Shown in pieces: positions 1 to 10,060 of a stretch of 64,000 nt of DNA; position 1 is the first letter of the stretch, and each line of letters starts with the position of its first letter. The translations under genes were made by a program, and so were the position numbers. Source of the stretch: Paraburkholderia sartisoli (lineage in GTDB: Bacteria; Pseudomonadota; Gammaproteobacteria; Burkholderiales; Burkholderiaceae); assembly GCF_900107685.1 (NCBI RefSeq), contig NZ_FNRQ01000005.1:372001-436000 (forward strand), written 5' to 3'. The notes below the pieces were generated by a model, which saw nothing but the letters and a program-made list of their open reading frames with translations, was not told where the DNA came from and searched no databases.

Positions 1-1
1 A

Positions 2-37
2 ACAATCGCTGACGATCTGTCCGAAATCGTTCTGTAA
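2..37 (+). CDS. Possible 3' end of an upstream gene (partial)
   Basis: The first bases read as an open frame of eleven codons, T-I-A-D-D-L-S-E-I-V-L, followed by TAA at 35-37. The short peptide has protein-like composition and the frame runs off the left edge. It could be the C-terminus of a gene preceding dppA, but eleven residues are too few to identify a family or to exclude chance. Confidence 0.3.
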   Translation, partial: TIADDLSEIVL

Positions 38-190
38 GCAGGGCGGGCGCCTGCCGGCCGCGTTGGGGCAATTCACGTCAAACAGGTTTCCGATCGTACA
101 CAACGGGAATTTCCTCCGCTTGTTCGGGCTGGCAAAGGTCAGTAATATCGCGCTACGCTGGCGCAAGCCGGCTCCGAACCTGGAGGAAAC

Positions 191-1822
191 ATGAAGCAAA
201 ACAACCTGTTGCGCGCCGCGCGTATGACCACGCTCGTCGCAGCCGCAGCGGCGTCGATGGTGGTGTCCGGTCTCGCGGACGCTGCCGGGATTCCGAACAA
301 GACGCTCGTTTACTGCTCAGAAGGCAGTCCCGCGGGCTTCGATCCGGCCCAGTACACCACGGGCGTTGATTTCACGGCGAACACGTTCACCGTTTATAAC
401 CGTCTCGTCGAATTCGAACGCGGCGGCACGAAAGTCGAACCCGGTCTCGCCGAAAAGTGGGATGTCTCGGCTGACGGCAAAACCTACACGTTCCATCTGC
501 GTCACGGCGTGAAGTTCCAGACCACGGCGTACTTCAAGCCGACGCGCGAATTCAACGCGGACGACGTCGTGTTCACGTTCCAGCGCATGCTGGATACGAA
601 CCAGCCGTTCCGCAAGGCTTACCCGGTCCAGTTCCCGTACTTCACGGACATGGGCCTCGACAAGCTGATCGACAAGGTCGAAAAGGTCGATCCGTACACC
701 GTCAAGTTCACGCTGAAGGAAGTCAACGCGCCGTTCATCCAGAATCTGGCGATGGAATACGCGTCGATCCTGTCGGGCGAATATGCGGATCAGCTGCTCA
801 AGGAAGGCAAGGCCGCCGACATCAACCAGAAGCCGGTGGGCACGGGTCCGTTCATTTTCCGCAGCTACACGAAAGACGCGACGATCCGTTTCGACGGCAA
901 CCCGGATTACTGGAAGCCGGGCGCGGTCAAGATCTCGAAGCTGATCTTCTCGATCACGCCGGACGCCGGCGTGCGCGTGCAGAAGCTGAAGCGCGACGAA
1001 TGCCAGGTGATGAGCTATCCGCGTCCGGCCGACATCGCGCCGCTGAAGGCGGAGCCGAACATCGCGATGCCGTCGCAGGCGGGCTTCAACCTGGGCTATC
1101 TCGCGTACAACGTGTCGCACAAGCCGGTCGACAAGCTCGAAGTGCGTCAGGCGCTCGACATGGCGATCAACAAGAAGGCGATTGTCGAATCCGTGTACCA
1201 GGGCGCGGGCCAGGCGGCGACGAACCCGATGCCGCCGACGCAATGGTCGTACGACAAGAACCTGAAGTCGCAGACGTACGATCCGGAGAAGGCCAAGGCG
1301 CTGCTGGCGAAGGCCGGCTACCCGAACGGCTTCGACATCACGCTGTGGGCGATGCCGGTGCAACGTCCGTACAACCCGAACGGCAAGTTGATGGCCGAAA
1401 TGATCCAGGCCGACTGGGCGAAGATCGGCGTGAAGGCGAAGATCGTCACGTACGAATGGGGTGAGTACATCAAGCGCGCCCACGCAGGCGAAGACGACAC
1501 GATGCTGATCGGCTGGACCGGCGACAACGGCGATCCGGACAACTGGCTCGGCACGCTGCTCGGTTGCGACGCGGTGAACGGCAACAACTTCTCGAAATGG
1601 TGCGACAAGCCGTTCGACGACCTGATCCGCAAGGGTCGCGAAACGTCGGATGTCGCGGCACGGACGAAGGCGTACACGGAGGCGCAGCAGATTTTCGCGC
1701 AGCAGCTGCCGTTCTCGCCGATCGCTCACTCGACGGTGTATCAGCCGGTCAGCAAGAAGGTTGAGGACATGCGCATCGAGCCGCTGGGTTATGCCCGCTT
1801 CGACGGCGTGAGCGTGAAGTAA
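191..1822 (+). CDS. dppA: Dipeptide/oligopeptide ABC transporter, periplasmic substrate-binding protein (DppA family)
   Basis: Extracytoplasmic peptide-binding protein of 543 residues, the usual length for SBP family 5. A Sec signal peptide (positively charged start, Ala/Val-rich core, cleavage near ADAAG at about residue 32) is followed by the family signatures FDPAQYTTGVDF, a GLAEKWDVSADGKTYTFHLR block and HGVKFQ. The start is preceded by GGAGG (positions 182-186). It heads a five-gene cluster encoding two permeases and two ATPases, so it should capture di- or oligopeptides (some DppA homologues bind haem or 5-aminolevulinate) for import. A hairpin after the gene probably allows excess expression of the binding protein over the membrane components. 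The exact ligand cannot be read from sequence. Confidence 0.93.
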   Translation: MKQNNLLRAARMTTLVAAAAASMVVSGLADAAGIPNKTLVYCSEGSPAGFDPAQYTTGVDFTANTFTVYNRLVEFERGGTKVEPGLAEKWDVSADGKTYTFHLRHGVKFQTTAYFKPTREFNADDVVFTFQRMLDTNQPFRKAYPVQFPYFTDMGLDKLIDKVEKVDPYTVKFTLKEVNAPFIQNLAMEYASILSGEYADQLLKEGKAADINQKPVGTGPFIFRSYTKDATIRFDGNPDYWKPGAVKISKLIFSITPDAGVRVQKLKRDECQVMSYPRPADIAPLKAEPNIAMPSQAGFNLGYLAYNVSHKPVDKLEVRQALDMAINKKAIVESVYQGAGQAATNPMPPTQWSYDKNLKSQTYDPEKAKALLAKAGYPNGFDITLWAMPVQRPYNPNGKLMAEMIQADWAKIGVKAKIVTYEWGEYIKRAHAGEDDTMLIGWTGDNGDPDNWLGTLLGCDAVNGNNFSKWCDKPFDDLIRKGRETSDVAARTKAYTEAQQIFAQQLPFSPIAHSTVYQPVSKKVEDMRIEPLGYARFDGVSVK

Positions 1823-1882
1823 GACGCGCGCACCAGGTTTTCCGCACGTTCAGATAAAAACAGGAAAACGGGTCGAAAACAG

Positions 1883-1927
1883 ACCGGCGACCGGGGTCAC
1901 GAGCCCTCGTCGCCGGTTGCATTTTTT
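1883..1927 (+). terminator. Intra-operon hairpin (attenuator) between dppA and dppB
   Basis: The 9-bp arms ACCGGCGAC (1883-1891) and GTCGCCGGT (1909-1917) are perfect inverted copies, and a run of six T follows at 1922-1927. This is an intrinsic-terminator layout lying 36 bases before dppB. In peptide-transporter operons such hairpins commonly lower expression of the permease and ATPase genes relative to the binding protein; that role is inferred here. Confidence 0.7.
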
Positions 1928-1962
1928 CTGTTCATCAAGCATCCAGCACATAGGGACGAACC

Positions 1963-2973
1963 ATGTTCCGATTCGTTTTGCGCCGCATCGGCATGGTGAT
2001 ACCGACGTTCATCGGCATCACCATTCTGGCGTTCGCGCTGATTCACCTGATCCCCGGCGACCCGATCGAAGTCATGATGGGCGAACGCGGGGTCGATCCG
2101 GCGATGCACGCCGCCGCGATGCACCGCCTCGGGCTCGATGAGTCTCTCCCCCTGCAGTACGTCCATTACGTCGGCCGCGCGCTGCACGGCGACCTCGGCA
2201 TGTCGATCATCACCAACACGAGCGTGATGGGTGAATTCCTCGCGCGCTTTCCGGCAACGGTCGAGCTGTCGATCTGCGCGATGTGCTTCGCGCTGATCCT
2301 CGGTCTGCCCGCCGGCGTGTTCGCCGCGCTCAAACGCGGCACGGTGGTCGATCATGGCGTGATGGGCACGGCGCTCACCGGTTACTCGATGCCGATCTTC
2401 TGGTGGGGGCTGATCCTCATCATGGTGTTCTCGGTCAGCCTCGGCTGGACGCCGGTTTCCGGCCGCATCGCCGTGGAATATGACATTCCGCACGTCACTG
2501 GTTTCATGCTGATCGACGCGCTGCTCTCGACCGACGAAGGCGCGTTCCGCTCGGCCGTCAGCCACCTGATCCTGCCTTCGATCGTGCTCGGCACGATTCC
2601 GCTCGCGGTCGTCGCGCGCATGACGCGCTCGTCGATGCTCGAGGTGTTGCGCGAGGACTACATCCGCACCGCGCGCGCGAAGGGGCTGGCGCCGGCACGG
2701 GTGATCGTCGTGCATGCGCTGCGCAACGCGCTGATTCCGGTGGTCACGGTGATCGGCCTGCAGGTCGGCACGCTGCTTGCGGGCGCGGTGCTCACCGAGA
2801 CGCTGTTCTCGTGGCCGGGCATCGGCAAATGGCTCATCGATGCGATCAGCCGGCGCGACTATCCGGTCGTGCAGGGCGGGATCCTGATGATCGCCACGCT
2901 GGTGATCTTCGTGAACCTGATCGTCGATCTGTTGTACGGCGTGCTGAATCCACGCATTCGCCATACGAGGTAG
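1963..2973 (+). CDS. dppB: Dipeptide ABC transporter permease DppB
   Basis: Integral inner-membrane permease of 336 residues, the standard DppB/OppB length. It opens with the family N-terminus MFRFVLRRIGMVIPTFIGIT and the LIPGDPIEVMMGE block, has about six hydrophobic segments, and carries the cytoplasmic EAA-type loop (DYIRTARAKGLAPARVIVVHALRNALIP) that contacts the ATPase. It would pair with DppC to form the translocation pore for substrate delivered by DppA. It stops 8 bases before dppC. Confidence 0.94.
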   Translation: MFRFVLRRIGMVIPTFIGITILAFALIHLIPGDPIEVMMGERGVDPAMHAAAMHRLGLDESLPLQYVHYVGRALHGDLGMSIITNTSVMGEFLARFPATVELSICAMCFALILGLPAGVFAALKRGTVVDHGVMGTALTGYSMPIFWWGLILIMVFSVSLGWTPVSGRIAVEYDIPHVTGFMLIDALLSTDEGAFRSAVSHLILPSIVLGTIPLAVVARMTRSSMLEVLREDYIRTARAKGLAPARVIVVHALRNALIPVVTVIGLQVGTLLAGAVLTETLFSWPGIGKWLIDAISRRDYPVVQGGILMIATLVIFVNLIVDLLYGVLNPRIRHTR

Positions 2974-2981
2974 AAAAAGCT

Positions 2982-3899
2982 ATGGCAGACATACAAAACA
3001 CCGTCCCTACCGCAGTCACCCCCCCGAGCGGCCGCACGCTGGCCGCCCGCGAATTCTGGGCCAACTTCTCGCGCAATCGCGGCGCGGTCGCGGCGGGCAT
3101 CATCGTGCTCGCGCTGGTCTTCATCGCGATCTTCGCGCCGCTGATCTCGCCGCACAGCCCGATCGAGCAGTACCGCGACTTCGTGAAGATTCCGCCGGCA
3201 TGGCTCGAGGGCGGCAACTGGAAGTTCATCCTCGGTACCGACGAAGCGGGCCGCGATATCCTTTCGCGTCTGATGTACGGCGCGCGGCTGTCGTTCTGGA
3301 TCGGCTTCGTTTCGGTGGTGCTGGCGCTGATTCCCGGCATCGTGCTCGGGCTCATCGCCGCGTTCTTCGAGAAGTGGGCCGACACGCCGATCATGCGCAT
3401 CATGGACGTGCTGCTCGCGCTGCCGTCGCTGCTGCTCGCCGTCGCCGTGGTCGCGATCATCGGCCCGGGTCTCATCAACACGATGCTCGCCATCGCGATC
3501 GTCGCGCTGCCGGGTTATGTGCGTCTCACGCGTGCATCGGCGCAAGGCGAACTGCAGAAGGAATACGTGACGGCTTCGCGCGTCGCGGGGGCGAGCACGC
3601 CGCGCCTGATGTTCTCGCAGGTGCTGCCGAACTGCACCGCGCCGCTGATCGTGCAGGCCACGCTCGGGTTTTCGTCGGCGATTCTCGATGCCGCCGCGCT
3701 CGGTTTTCTCGGCCTCGGCGTGCAACCGCCCGCGGCGGAGTGGGGCGCGATGCTCGCCTCGGCGCGCGACTACATCGACAGCGCATGGTGGATCGTCACG
3801 ATGCCCGGCCTTTCCATCCTGATTTCGGTGCTCGCGATCAACCTGCTCGGCGACGGGCTGCGCGACGCACTCGATCCCAAACTGAAGCGGATGGCCTGA
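2982..3899 (+). CDS. dppC: Dipeptide ABC transporter permease DppC
   Basis: Second permease, 305 residues from the ATG at 2982, which lies 8 bases after the dppB stop. The frame is open further upstream inside dppB, but family length and the start MADIQNTVPTAV favour 2982. DppC hallmarks are the FWANFSRNRGAVAAGIIVLAL first membrane segment, the ILGTDEAGRDILSRLMYGAR motif, and the EAA loop (EYVTASRVAGASTPRLMFSQVLPN). About six membrane segments are visible. It forms the heterodimeric channel with DppB. Confidence 0.94.
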   Translation: MADIQNTVPTAVTPPSGRTLAAREFWANFSRNRGAVAAGIIVLALVFIAIFAPLISPHSPIEQYRDFVKIPPAWLEGGNWKFILGTDEAGRDILSRLMYGARLSFWIGFVSVVLALIPGIVLGLIAAFFEKWADTPIMRIMDVLLALPSLLLAVAVVAIIGPGLINTMLAIAIVALPGYVRLTRASAQGELQKEYVTASRVAGASTPRLMFSQVLPNCTAPLIVQATLGFSSAILDAAALGFLGLGVQPPAAEWGAMLASARDYIDSAWWIVTMPGLSILISVLAINLLGDGLRDALDPKLKRMA

Positions 3900-3900
3900 C

Positions 3901-4982
3901 ATGGAACAATCCCCACGCTCACTTCATTCGCCGTCCTCCGAGGGGGCCGTTCAGCACGCTTCGGGCGGCCGTGCGCGCACTGACAGTAACCTTTTGACCA
4001 TCCGCAATCTCGCGGTGAACTTCAGCGGCGCGCCCGCTGTCGACCGGATCAACCTCGACGTGAAACCCGGCGAGGTGGTGGGTGTCGTCGGCGAATCGGG
4101 TTCGGGTAAAAGCGTGACGATGATGGCGCTGATGGGCCTCATCGACGCGCCGGGCAAAGTGACCGCCGACGAGATCACCTTCAACGGCACGAACCTGCTG
4201 AAGGCATCGGCGGGTGCTCGCCGGAAGATCATCGGCAAGGACATCGCGATGGTCTTTCAGGACGCGCTGACGAGCCTGAACCCGAGCTACACCGTCGGCT
4301 ATCAGATCAAGGAAGTGCTGAAGCTGCACGAAGGCCTGCGCGGCGACGCGTTGCACCGGCGCGCGCTGGAACTGCTCGACCAGGTCGGCATTCCGGACGC
4401 GAAGAACCGCATCACGTCGTTTCCGCACCAGATGTCGGGCGGCATGAACCAGCGCGTGATGATCGCGATGGCGGTGGCGTGCAACCCGAAACTGCTGATC
4501 GCCGACGAGCCGACCACCGCGCTCGACGTCACGATCCAGGCGCAGATCATGGAACTGCTCGTGAAGCTGCAGAAGGAGCGCGGCATGGCGCTCGTGCTGA
4601 TTTCGCACGATCTCGCCGTGGTGTCGGAAGTCGCGCAGCGCGTCGCCGTGATGTACGCGGGCGAGATCATCGAGACCAACAAGGTGCCCGATATCTTCGC
4701 CGCGCCGCATCATCCGTACACGGAGGCGTTGCTGGCGGCGATTCCCGAGCACAACGTCGGCGCGGTGCGGCTCGCCGCGTTGCCCGGCATGGTGCCGGGA
4801 CGCGACGACCGGCCGCGCGGGTGTCTGTTCGCGCCGCGCTGCAAGTATGTGGTCGACGACTGCATGAAGGCGCGCCCGGCGCTCGCGCCGCTGCCCTCGC
4901 ATGGCGAAACGGCGCAGGTGCGCTGCATCAAGCCGCTGAACCTGACCGGCGACGCCAACATTCACACTCGCGGAGGCGCACG

Positions 4983-4986
<4 letters not shown>
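3901..4986 (+). CDS. dppD: Dipeptide ABC transporter ATP-binding protein DppD
   Basis: ATPase of 361 residues. Visible are Walker A GESGSGKS (about residues 64-71), the Q-loop region MVFQDALTSLNPS, signature MSGGMNQRV, Walker B LLIADEPTTALD and the H-loop ISHDLAVV. The C-terminal oligopeptide-transporter extension contains GCLFAPRCKYVVDDC, whose cysteines coordinate an iron-sulphur cluster in some homologues. The start lies one base after the dppC stop and the stop overlaps the dppF start (ATGA at 4983-4986), so the ATPases are translationally coupled. The first 30 residues are a non-conserved low-complexity leader; a start further in cannot be excluded. Confidence 0.94.
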
Positions 4987-6000
<1,014 letters not shown>

Positions 6001-6008
<8 letters not shown>

Positions 6009-7269
6009 TCCGTTGGCGGCGCGTCGTGCTGCGCGTCGCCTGCGTGAGGGCGGCCTGCGCGCCGTCTTCGCGCTTCTTGTTACGTCAATCGCTGCGTGCG
6101 CTTGCGGCTGCGCTTTGGGCTGCGTCGGTGCGCTGCGCGGCGCGTTGCGCTGGCCGTTGCGTCGGCTCTCACCTGTCGCCGCCGCACGCGTTTTGATGCA
6201 GCATGGCCAGCGGCCGTCCGGCGTGCCCGGACGGATCGCCGCGCTGGCATCCGTGCTTCTGTGCGTGAGTATCGCAGCAGTGTCGCCGGTAGCACACGCC
6301 GTCGGGCCATCGGCGAATACGCCGGTGCAATCGAGGGCGCCGGTTTCACCTCCGCCTCTGCCGCGTGCGACCCTGCCGGGTTTTAATCCGCCGCCGCCGT
6401 CGAACAACTCCGCGAGCGGCGCGGTGCGCATGCAGCCCGCGCGCATGCCGTTCTATGTCGCGACGCGCGGCAGCACGACGATTTACGTGCTCGGCACGCT
6501 GCACGTCGGCGACCCCATCGACTATCCGCCGGACCAGCCGTTTCGCAAGCCGATCCTTGCCGCGCTCGCCGCTTCACCGACGCTCGCGCTCGAACTGTCA
6601 CCCGACGACCTGCTCGTGTCGCAGGACGACGTCTCGAAGTTCGGCGTGTGTTCGCGCGAATGTCTGCCGCGCCTGTTGCCGGATCCGCTGTGGCACCGGC
6701 TTGCGCTGCGTCTGCGCGACAATCCGGCCGCGCTCGATGAGATCAAGAAAATGCGTCCGTGGCTCGCGGCGCTGCTGGTCGAAACCTACGATTCGCTGAG
6801 CGCCGGCCTGCAGACCGAATATGGCACCGAGGCGCAACTGCAGAACGTCTATCTGAAGACGCGCGGCAAGATCGTTGGGCTGGAAACGCTGTCCGGGCAG
6901 ATGCGCGCGTTCACCGGGCTCACGCTCGCGCAGCAGCGCGAAATGCTCGCGCAGGATCTCGTGCAGACGCCCGAGGAAAACGTCGCCGACGTGCGCATGT
7001 TGCACCGGCTCTGGCGCGTGGGCGACGCGGACGCAATCGCCGCATGGAATACCGCGAAGTCGGAGAAGCTGGCGCGCGACCCGCGCCTGTCGGCGTCGAT
7101 CGACAACAAGATCCTCTACGACCGCAACCGGCGCTTCGCCGCGCGGATGGTGGCGATCGCCGCGCCGAACAAGCCGGTATTCGTCGCGATCGGCGCGCTG
7201 CATCTGGGCGGGCGCAAAGGCGTGCTGGCGTTGCTGCGCCAGCGCGGGTTCATCGTCGACGCGAACTGA
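6001..7269 (+). CDS. TraB/GumN family protein (COG3735), exported
   Basis: Protein of the TraB/GumN family, which shares a fold with erythromycin-esterase/Tiki-type metal-dependent hydrolases; its bacterial role is poorly known. The family core is clear: FYVATRGSTTIYVLGTLHVGD (about residues 152-172), LALELSPDD, a central helical part and the C-terminal VFVAIGALHLGGRKGVLALLRQRGF. The two GxLH motifs supply the putative catalytic histidines. The ATG at 6001 gives 422 residues and overlaps dppF; an in-frame ATG at 6196 gives 357 residues beginning with a much better signal peptide (GRIAALASVLLCVSIAAVSPVAHA). The second start may be the true one. Co-transcription with dpp looks likely, but a functional link is not evident. 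Confidence 0.8.
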
Positions 7270-7343
7270 GCGGCAACGCGGGCGTCTGCCCGCCTGTCCG
7301 TCGCGTCGAACGTGACGCGGCGAACAGGCGTACACAACAGGCG

Positions 7344-8297
7344 TCAAAGAAACATCAGGGTGTTCAGCAGGAAGATGTTCACGGCCAGCAACACCAGCGC
7401 GGTCGGAATCTGCACCCTGATCACCGCGTTCTTGTCCGGCAGTTCCAGGAGCGCCGCCGGCACGATGTTGAAGTTCGCCGCCATCGGCGTCATCAGCGTG
7501 CCGCAGTAGCCCGAGAACATCCCGATCGCGACCATCACAGCCGGATTGCCGTGGAACACGCCGACCAGGATCGGCACGCCGACGCCACCCGTCATGACCG
7601 GGAACGCGGCGAACCCGTTGCCCATCACCATCGTGAAGAGCGCCATGCCGACGCAGTACACGGCCACCGCGACGAGCCGGTAGTCGAGGTTCACGTACGC
7701 GATCGTCAGGTGCGCGACCGCCTTGCCGACGCCCGCGTCCGAGAACACGAGGCCCAGCATGCCCAGCATCTGCGGCAGGACGGCGGCCCACGACAGCGCG
7801 TCGACGAGGCGGCGCGTTTCCTTCATCGACTGCCCGACGGTGTCGCGCGTCATCACGCACGCGACGGCGAGCGCGATCACGCAACCGATGCCGAAGCCGA
7901 TCAGCGTGACGTTCTTCAGCTCGACGAGCGGCATGCCGCCGACGATGAAATACTTCGCGGTGAGCGTCACGATCACGGTGACGACGGGAATCGTCAGCGC
8001 CGGGATGAAGAGCTTGTTGCCGAGGCGCCGCGCGCTGGCGAGCCGTGTTTCTTCCGACAGCACTTTCGGCTTCCCCGCGGTGACGCCGCCAAAGCCCGCG
8101 ATCAGCGCCATCGCGATCACCAGCACGCCGACCACGTCGGCCGGCAGGCGATCGCCGATGAGGAAGATCAGCGCATAGAGGATCCAGAAGCCGCCCGCGA
8201 GAAAACGGCGCGGATGTTCCCGGTCCGACATGATCATGCCGCCGACGATCAGCAGCACGACGCCGAGCAGCCAGAACAGATAGTCGATGGTGATCAT
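7344..8297 (-). CDS. DUF979 family membrane protein
   Basis: Polytopic membrane protein of 317 residues with roughly nine to ten hydrophobic segments, starting MITIDYLFWLLGVVLLIVGG. It belongs to the DUF979 family, which is almost always paired with DUF969, as here: the start overlaps the stop of the DUF969 gene by 4 bases (ATGA, 8294-8297). The two resemble halves of an ion-coupled transporter. Comparative genomics has linked the pair to the 5-oxoprolinase genes pxpABC, which lie directly upstream, so uptake of 5-oxoproline is the leading inference. No residue seen here proves the substrate. Confidence 0.85.
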   Translation of the reverse strand: MITIDYLFWLLGVVLLIVGGMIMSDREHPRRFLAGGFWILYALIFLIGDRLPADVVGVLVIAMALIAGFGGVTAGKPKVLSEETRLASARRLGNKLFIPALTIPVVTVIVTLTAKYFIVGGMPLVELKNVTLIGFGIGCVIALAVACVMTRDTVGQSMKETRRLVDALSWAAVLPQMLGMLGLVFSDAGVGKAVAHLTIAYVNLDYRLVAVAVYCVGMALFTMVMGNGFAAFPVMTGGVGVPILVGVFHGNPAVMVAIGMFSGYCGTLMTPMAANFNIVPAALLELPDKNAVIRVQIPTALVLLAVNIFLLNTLMFL

Positions 8298-9049
8298 GCG
8301 TTGTCTCCCGAAGCCGTCTGCGAGTGCGGCGTGGTTACCTCGCCCGCGCCTGCCGGCGTGCTGCCGCTCAGTTCACGCTCGAGCCTGCGATCGAGCAGCC
8401 ACAGCCGGAAGCCATGCACGATGAACGCGGAGATCGCGGTCGGAATGCCCCACACCGCCACGTGCATCGGTTCGACGACGATGCCCGCTTCCTTCAGGAA
8501 CGTCACCATCAGCACGATCGCGCCGAACGCGACGAAGATGTCTTCGCCGAAGAAGAGGCCGACGTTGTCCGTCGCCGCCGAATATGCGCGCAGACGATAG
8601 CGGACCGCGTCGCTCAGCTTGCCGAAGCGGGTTTCGGTGGCGCCTTCGGCCATCGGCGCGAGGAGCGGGCGCACCATCTGCGGATGTCCGCCGAGCCCGG
8701 TCAGGCCGACCGCGGCGGTCAGCTCGCGCACCAGCAGATAGACGATCAGCAGACGCCCGGCGGTCGCTGCCTTGATGCCGCCGATCCAGATCTGCGCGCG
8801 TTCGCGCAGGCCGTGCCGTTCGAGCAGCCCGATCACCGCGAGCGGCAGCAGGATGATGAGCGGAATGTTGCGGGTCTTGATGAAACCGCTACCGATGGCC
8901 GCGAGAATTTTCTCCGGCGGGAAATGCGCGGCGAGCCCGGTGGCAATCGCGGCGGCTGCCACGATCAGCATCGGATTGAAGCGCAACACAAAGCCGATGA
9001 TGATGACGGCCACGCCAATGAGCGGCCATAAACTGACTGTAGTCTGCAT
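8294..9049 (-). CDS. DUF969 family membrane protein
   Basis: Membrane protein of 251 residues. The start chosen is the codon at 9049, preceded by GGAG seven bases upstream and giving the family N-terminus MQTTVSLWPLIGVAVIIIGF; the frame is open further upstream but that stretch is not hydrophobic and not family-like. Six to seven hydrophobic segments are visible, with conserved RNIPLIILLPLAVIGLLERHGL and LTGLGGHPQMVRPLLAPMAEGA blocks. It is partnered with DUF979 and sits downstream of pxpB-pxpC-pxpA, suggesting a 5-oxoproline or related carrier. Confidence 0.85.
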   Translation of the reverse strand: MQTTVSLWPLIGVAVIIIGFVLRFNPMLIVAAAAIATGLAAHFPPEKILAAIGSGFIKTRNIPLIILLPLAVIGLLERHGLRERAQIWIGGIKAATAGRLLIVYLLVRELTAAVGLTGLGGHPQMVRPLLAPMAEGATETRFGKLSDAVRYRLRAYSAATDNVGLFFGEDIFVAFGAIVLMVTFLKEAGIVVEPMHVAVWGIPTAISAFIVHGFRLWLLDRRLERELSGSTPAGAGEVTTPHSQTASGDNA

Positions 9050-9253
9050 CTGGATCTCCAAACTGGGTTCGTTTTGTGTGAATGAACCCGGATGCCGCGG
9101 GTGGCGGCTCATAACGGGCGGCGTGCGGGCGTGCCGTGCGCCGTCCGGCCCTGCGCGGCTCTTGATGGCCGCGTCGACTGCGTCGTTGCTGCTGGCTTGC
9201 GGGTATTGCGGTATTACTGGTGCTGCGACTGCTGTTTCAACGGTATCTGGCAA

Positions 9254-9276
9254 ACGCCCCGCGAAAGGCGGGGCGT
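9254..9276 (-). terminator. Hairpin downstream of pxpA
   Basis: Perfect 9-bp arms ACGCCCCGC (9254-9262) and GCGGGGCGT (9268-9276) enclose a 5-base loop; on the minus strand a short TTTG follows. It lies 23 bases past pxpA and upstream of DUF969. The T tract is weak, so it may be a partial terminator or processing site separating pxp expression from the transporter pair. Confidence 0.5.
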
Positions 9277-9298
9277 CGGTGGGTTTCGTTGGCGGGCG

Positions 9299-10051
9299 TC
9301 AGACTCGCGCGCCGCTCGCCGCCTGGACGTCGATGCCGGCATCCGCGAGTGCCGCGCGGATGCGCCGCGCGAACGCCAGCGCGTGCGGACCGTCGCCGTG
9401 CAGACAGATCGTCTGTGCGTTGAGCGGCACCCACTGGCCGTCGACGGCCTGCACGCGCTGGTCGCGCACCATCGCGAGCGTGCGTTCGAGCACGATCTCC
9501 TCGTCGTCGAGCAGCGCGCCCGGCTGCGAGCGCGGCACGAGCGAGCCGTCGGCGCGATAGCCGCGGTCGGCGAATACTTCCTCGATGGCGGTCAATCCCG
9601 CCTCGCGCACCGCGGTCACGAACCCGCTGTTCGCGAGCGCGAACACGGCGACGGAAGGATCGAAGTCATGCACGGCGGAAGCGATGGCATCGGCGATTTT
9701 CGGATCGCGCGCGGCCTGGTTGTAGAGCGCGCCGTGCGGCTTCACGTGTGCGATGCGCCCGCCTTCCGCCTGCGCGATCGCCGAGAGCGCGCCCAGCTGG
9801 TACAGCACGCCCGCGTAGATGTCGCCGGCCGGCAGGTCCATCTCCTTGCGACCGAAGTTCTCGGGATCGTTGAAGCTCGGATGCGCGCCGATCGACACGC
9901 CCTTGCTCACCGCCCAGCGCACGCAGTCGCGCATCGCGGTGGCGCCGCCCGCGTGCCAGCCGCACGCGATGTTGGCCGAGCTGACGAGATCGAGCAGCGC
10001 TTCGTCGGTGTTGCAGCCTTCGCCGAGGTCGGCGTTCAGGTCGATTTCCAT
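9299..10051 (-). CDS. pxpA: 5-oxoprolinase subunit PxpA (LamB/YcsF family)
   Basis: Protein of 250 residues beginning with the diagnostic MEIDLNADLGEGC motif of the LamB/YcsF family, with SSANIACGWHAGG and VSIGAHPSFNDPENFGRKEM following and a VKPHGALYNQAARD block in the middle. PxpA acts with PxpB and PxpC in ATP-dependent cleavage of 5-oxoproline, a damage product of glutamine and glutamate metabolism, to L-glutamate. A strong ribosome-binding site (AGGAGAG) precedes the start. It is third in the minus-strand order pxpB-pxpC-pxpA, 9 bases after pxpC. Confidence 0.95.
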   Translation of the reverse strand: MEIDLNADLGEGCNTDEALLDLVSSANIACGWHAGGATAMRDCVRWAVSKGVSIGAHPSFNDPENFGRKEMDLPAGDIYAGVLYQLGALSAIAQAEGGRIAHVKPHGALYNQAARDPKIADAIASAVHDFDPSVAVFALANSGFVTAVREAGLTAIEEVFADRGYRADGSLVPRSQPGALLDDEEIVLERTLAMVRDQRVQAVDGQWVPLNAQTICLHGDGPHALAFARRIRAALADAGIDVQAASGARV

Positions 10052-10060
10052 GGTTCTCTC

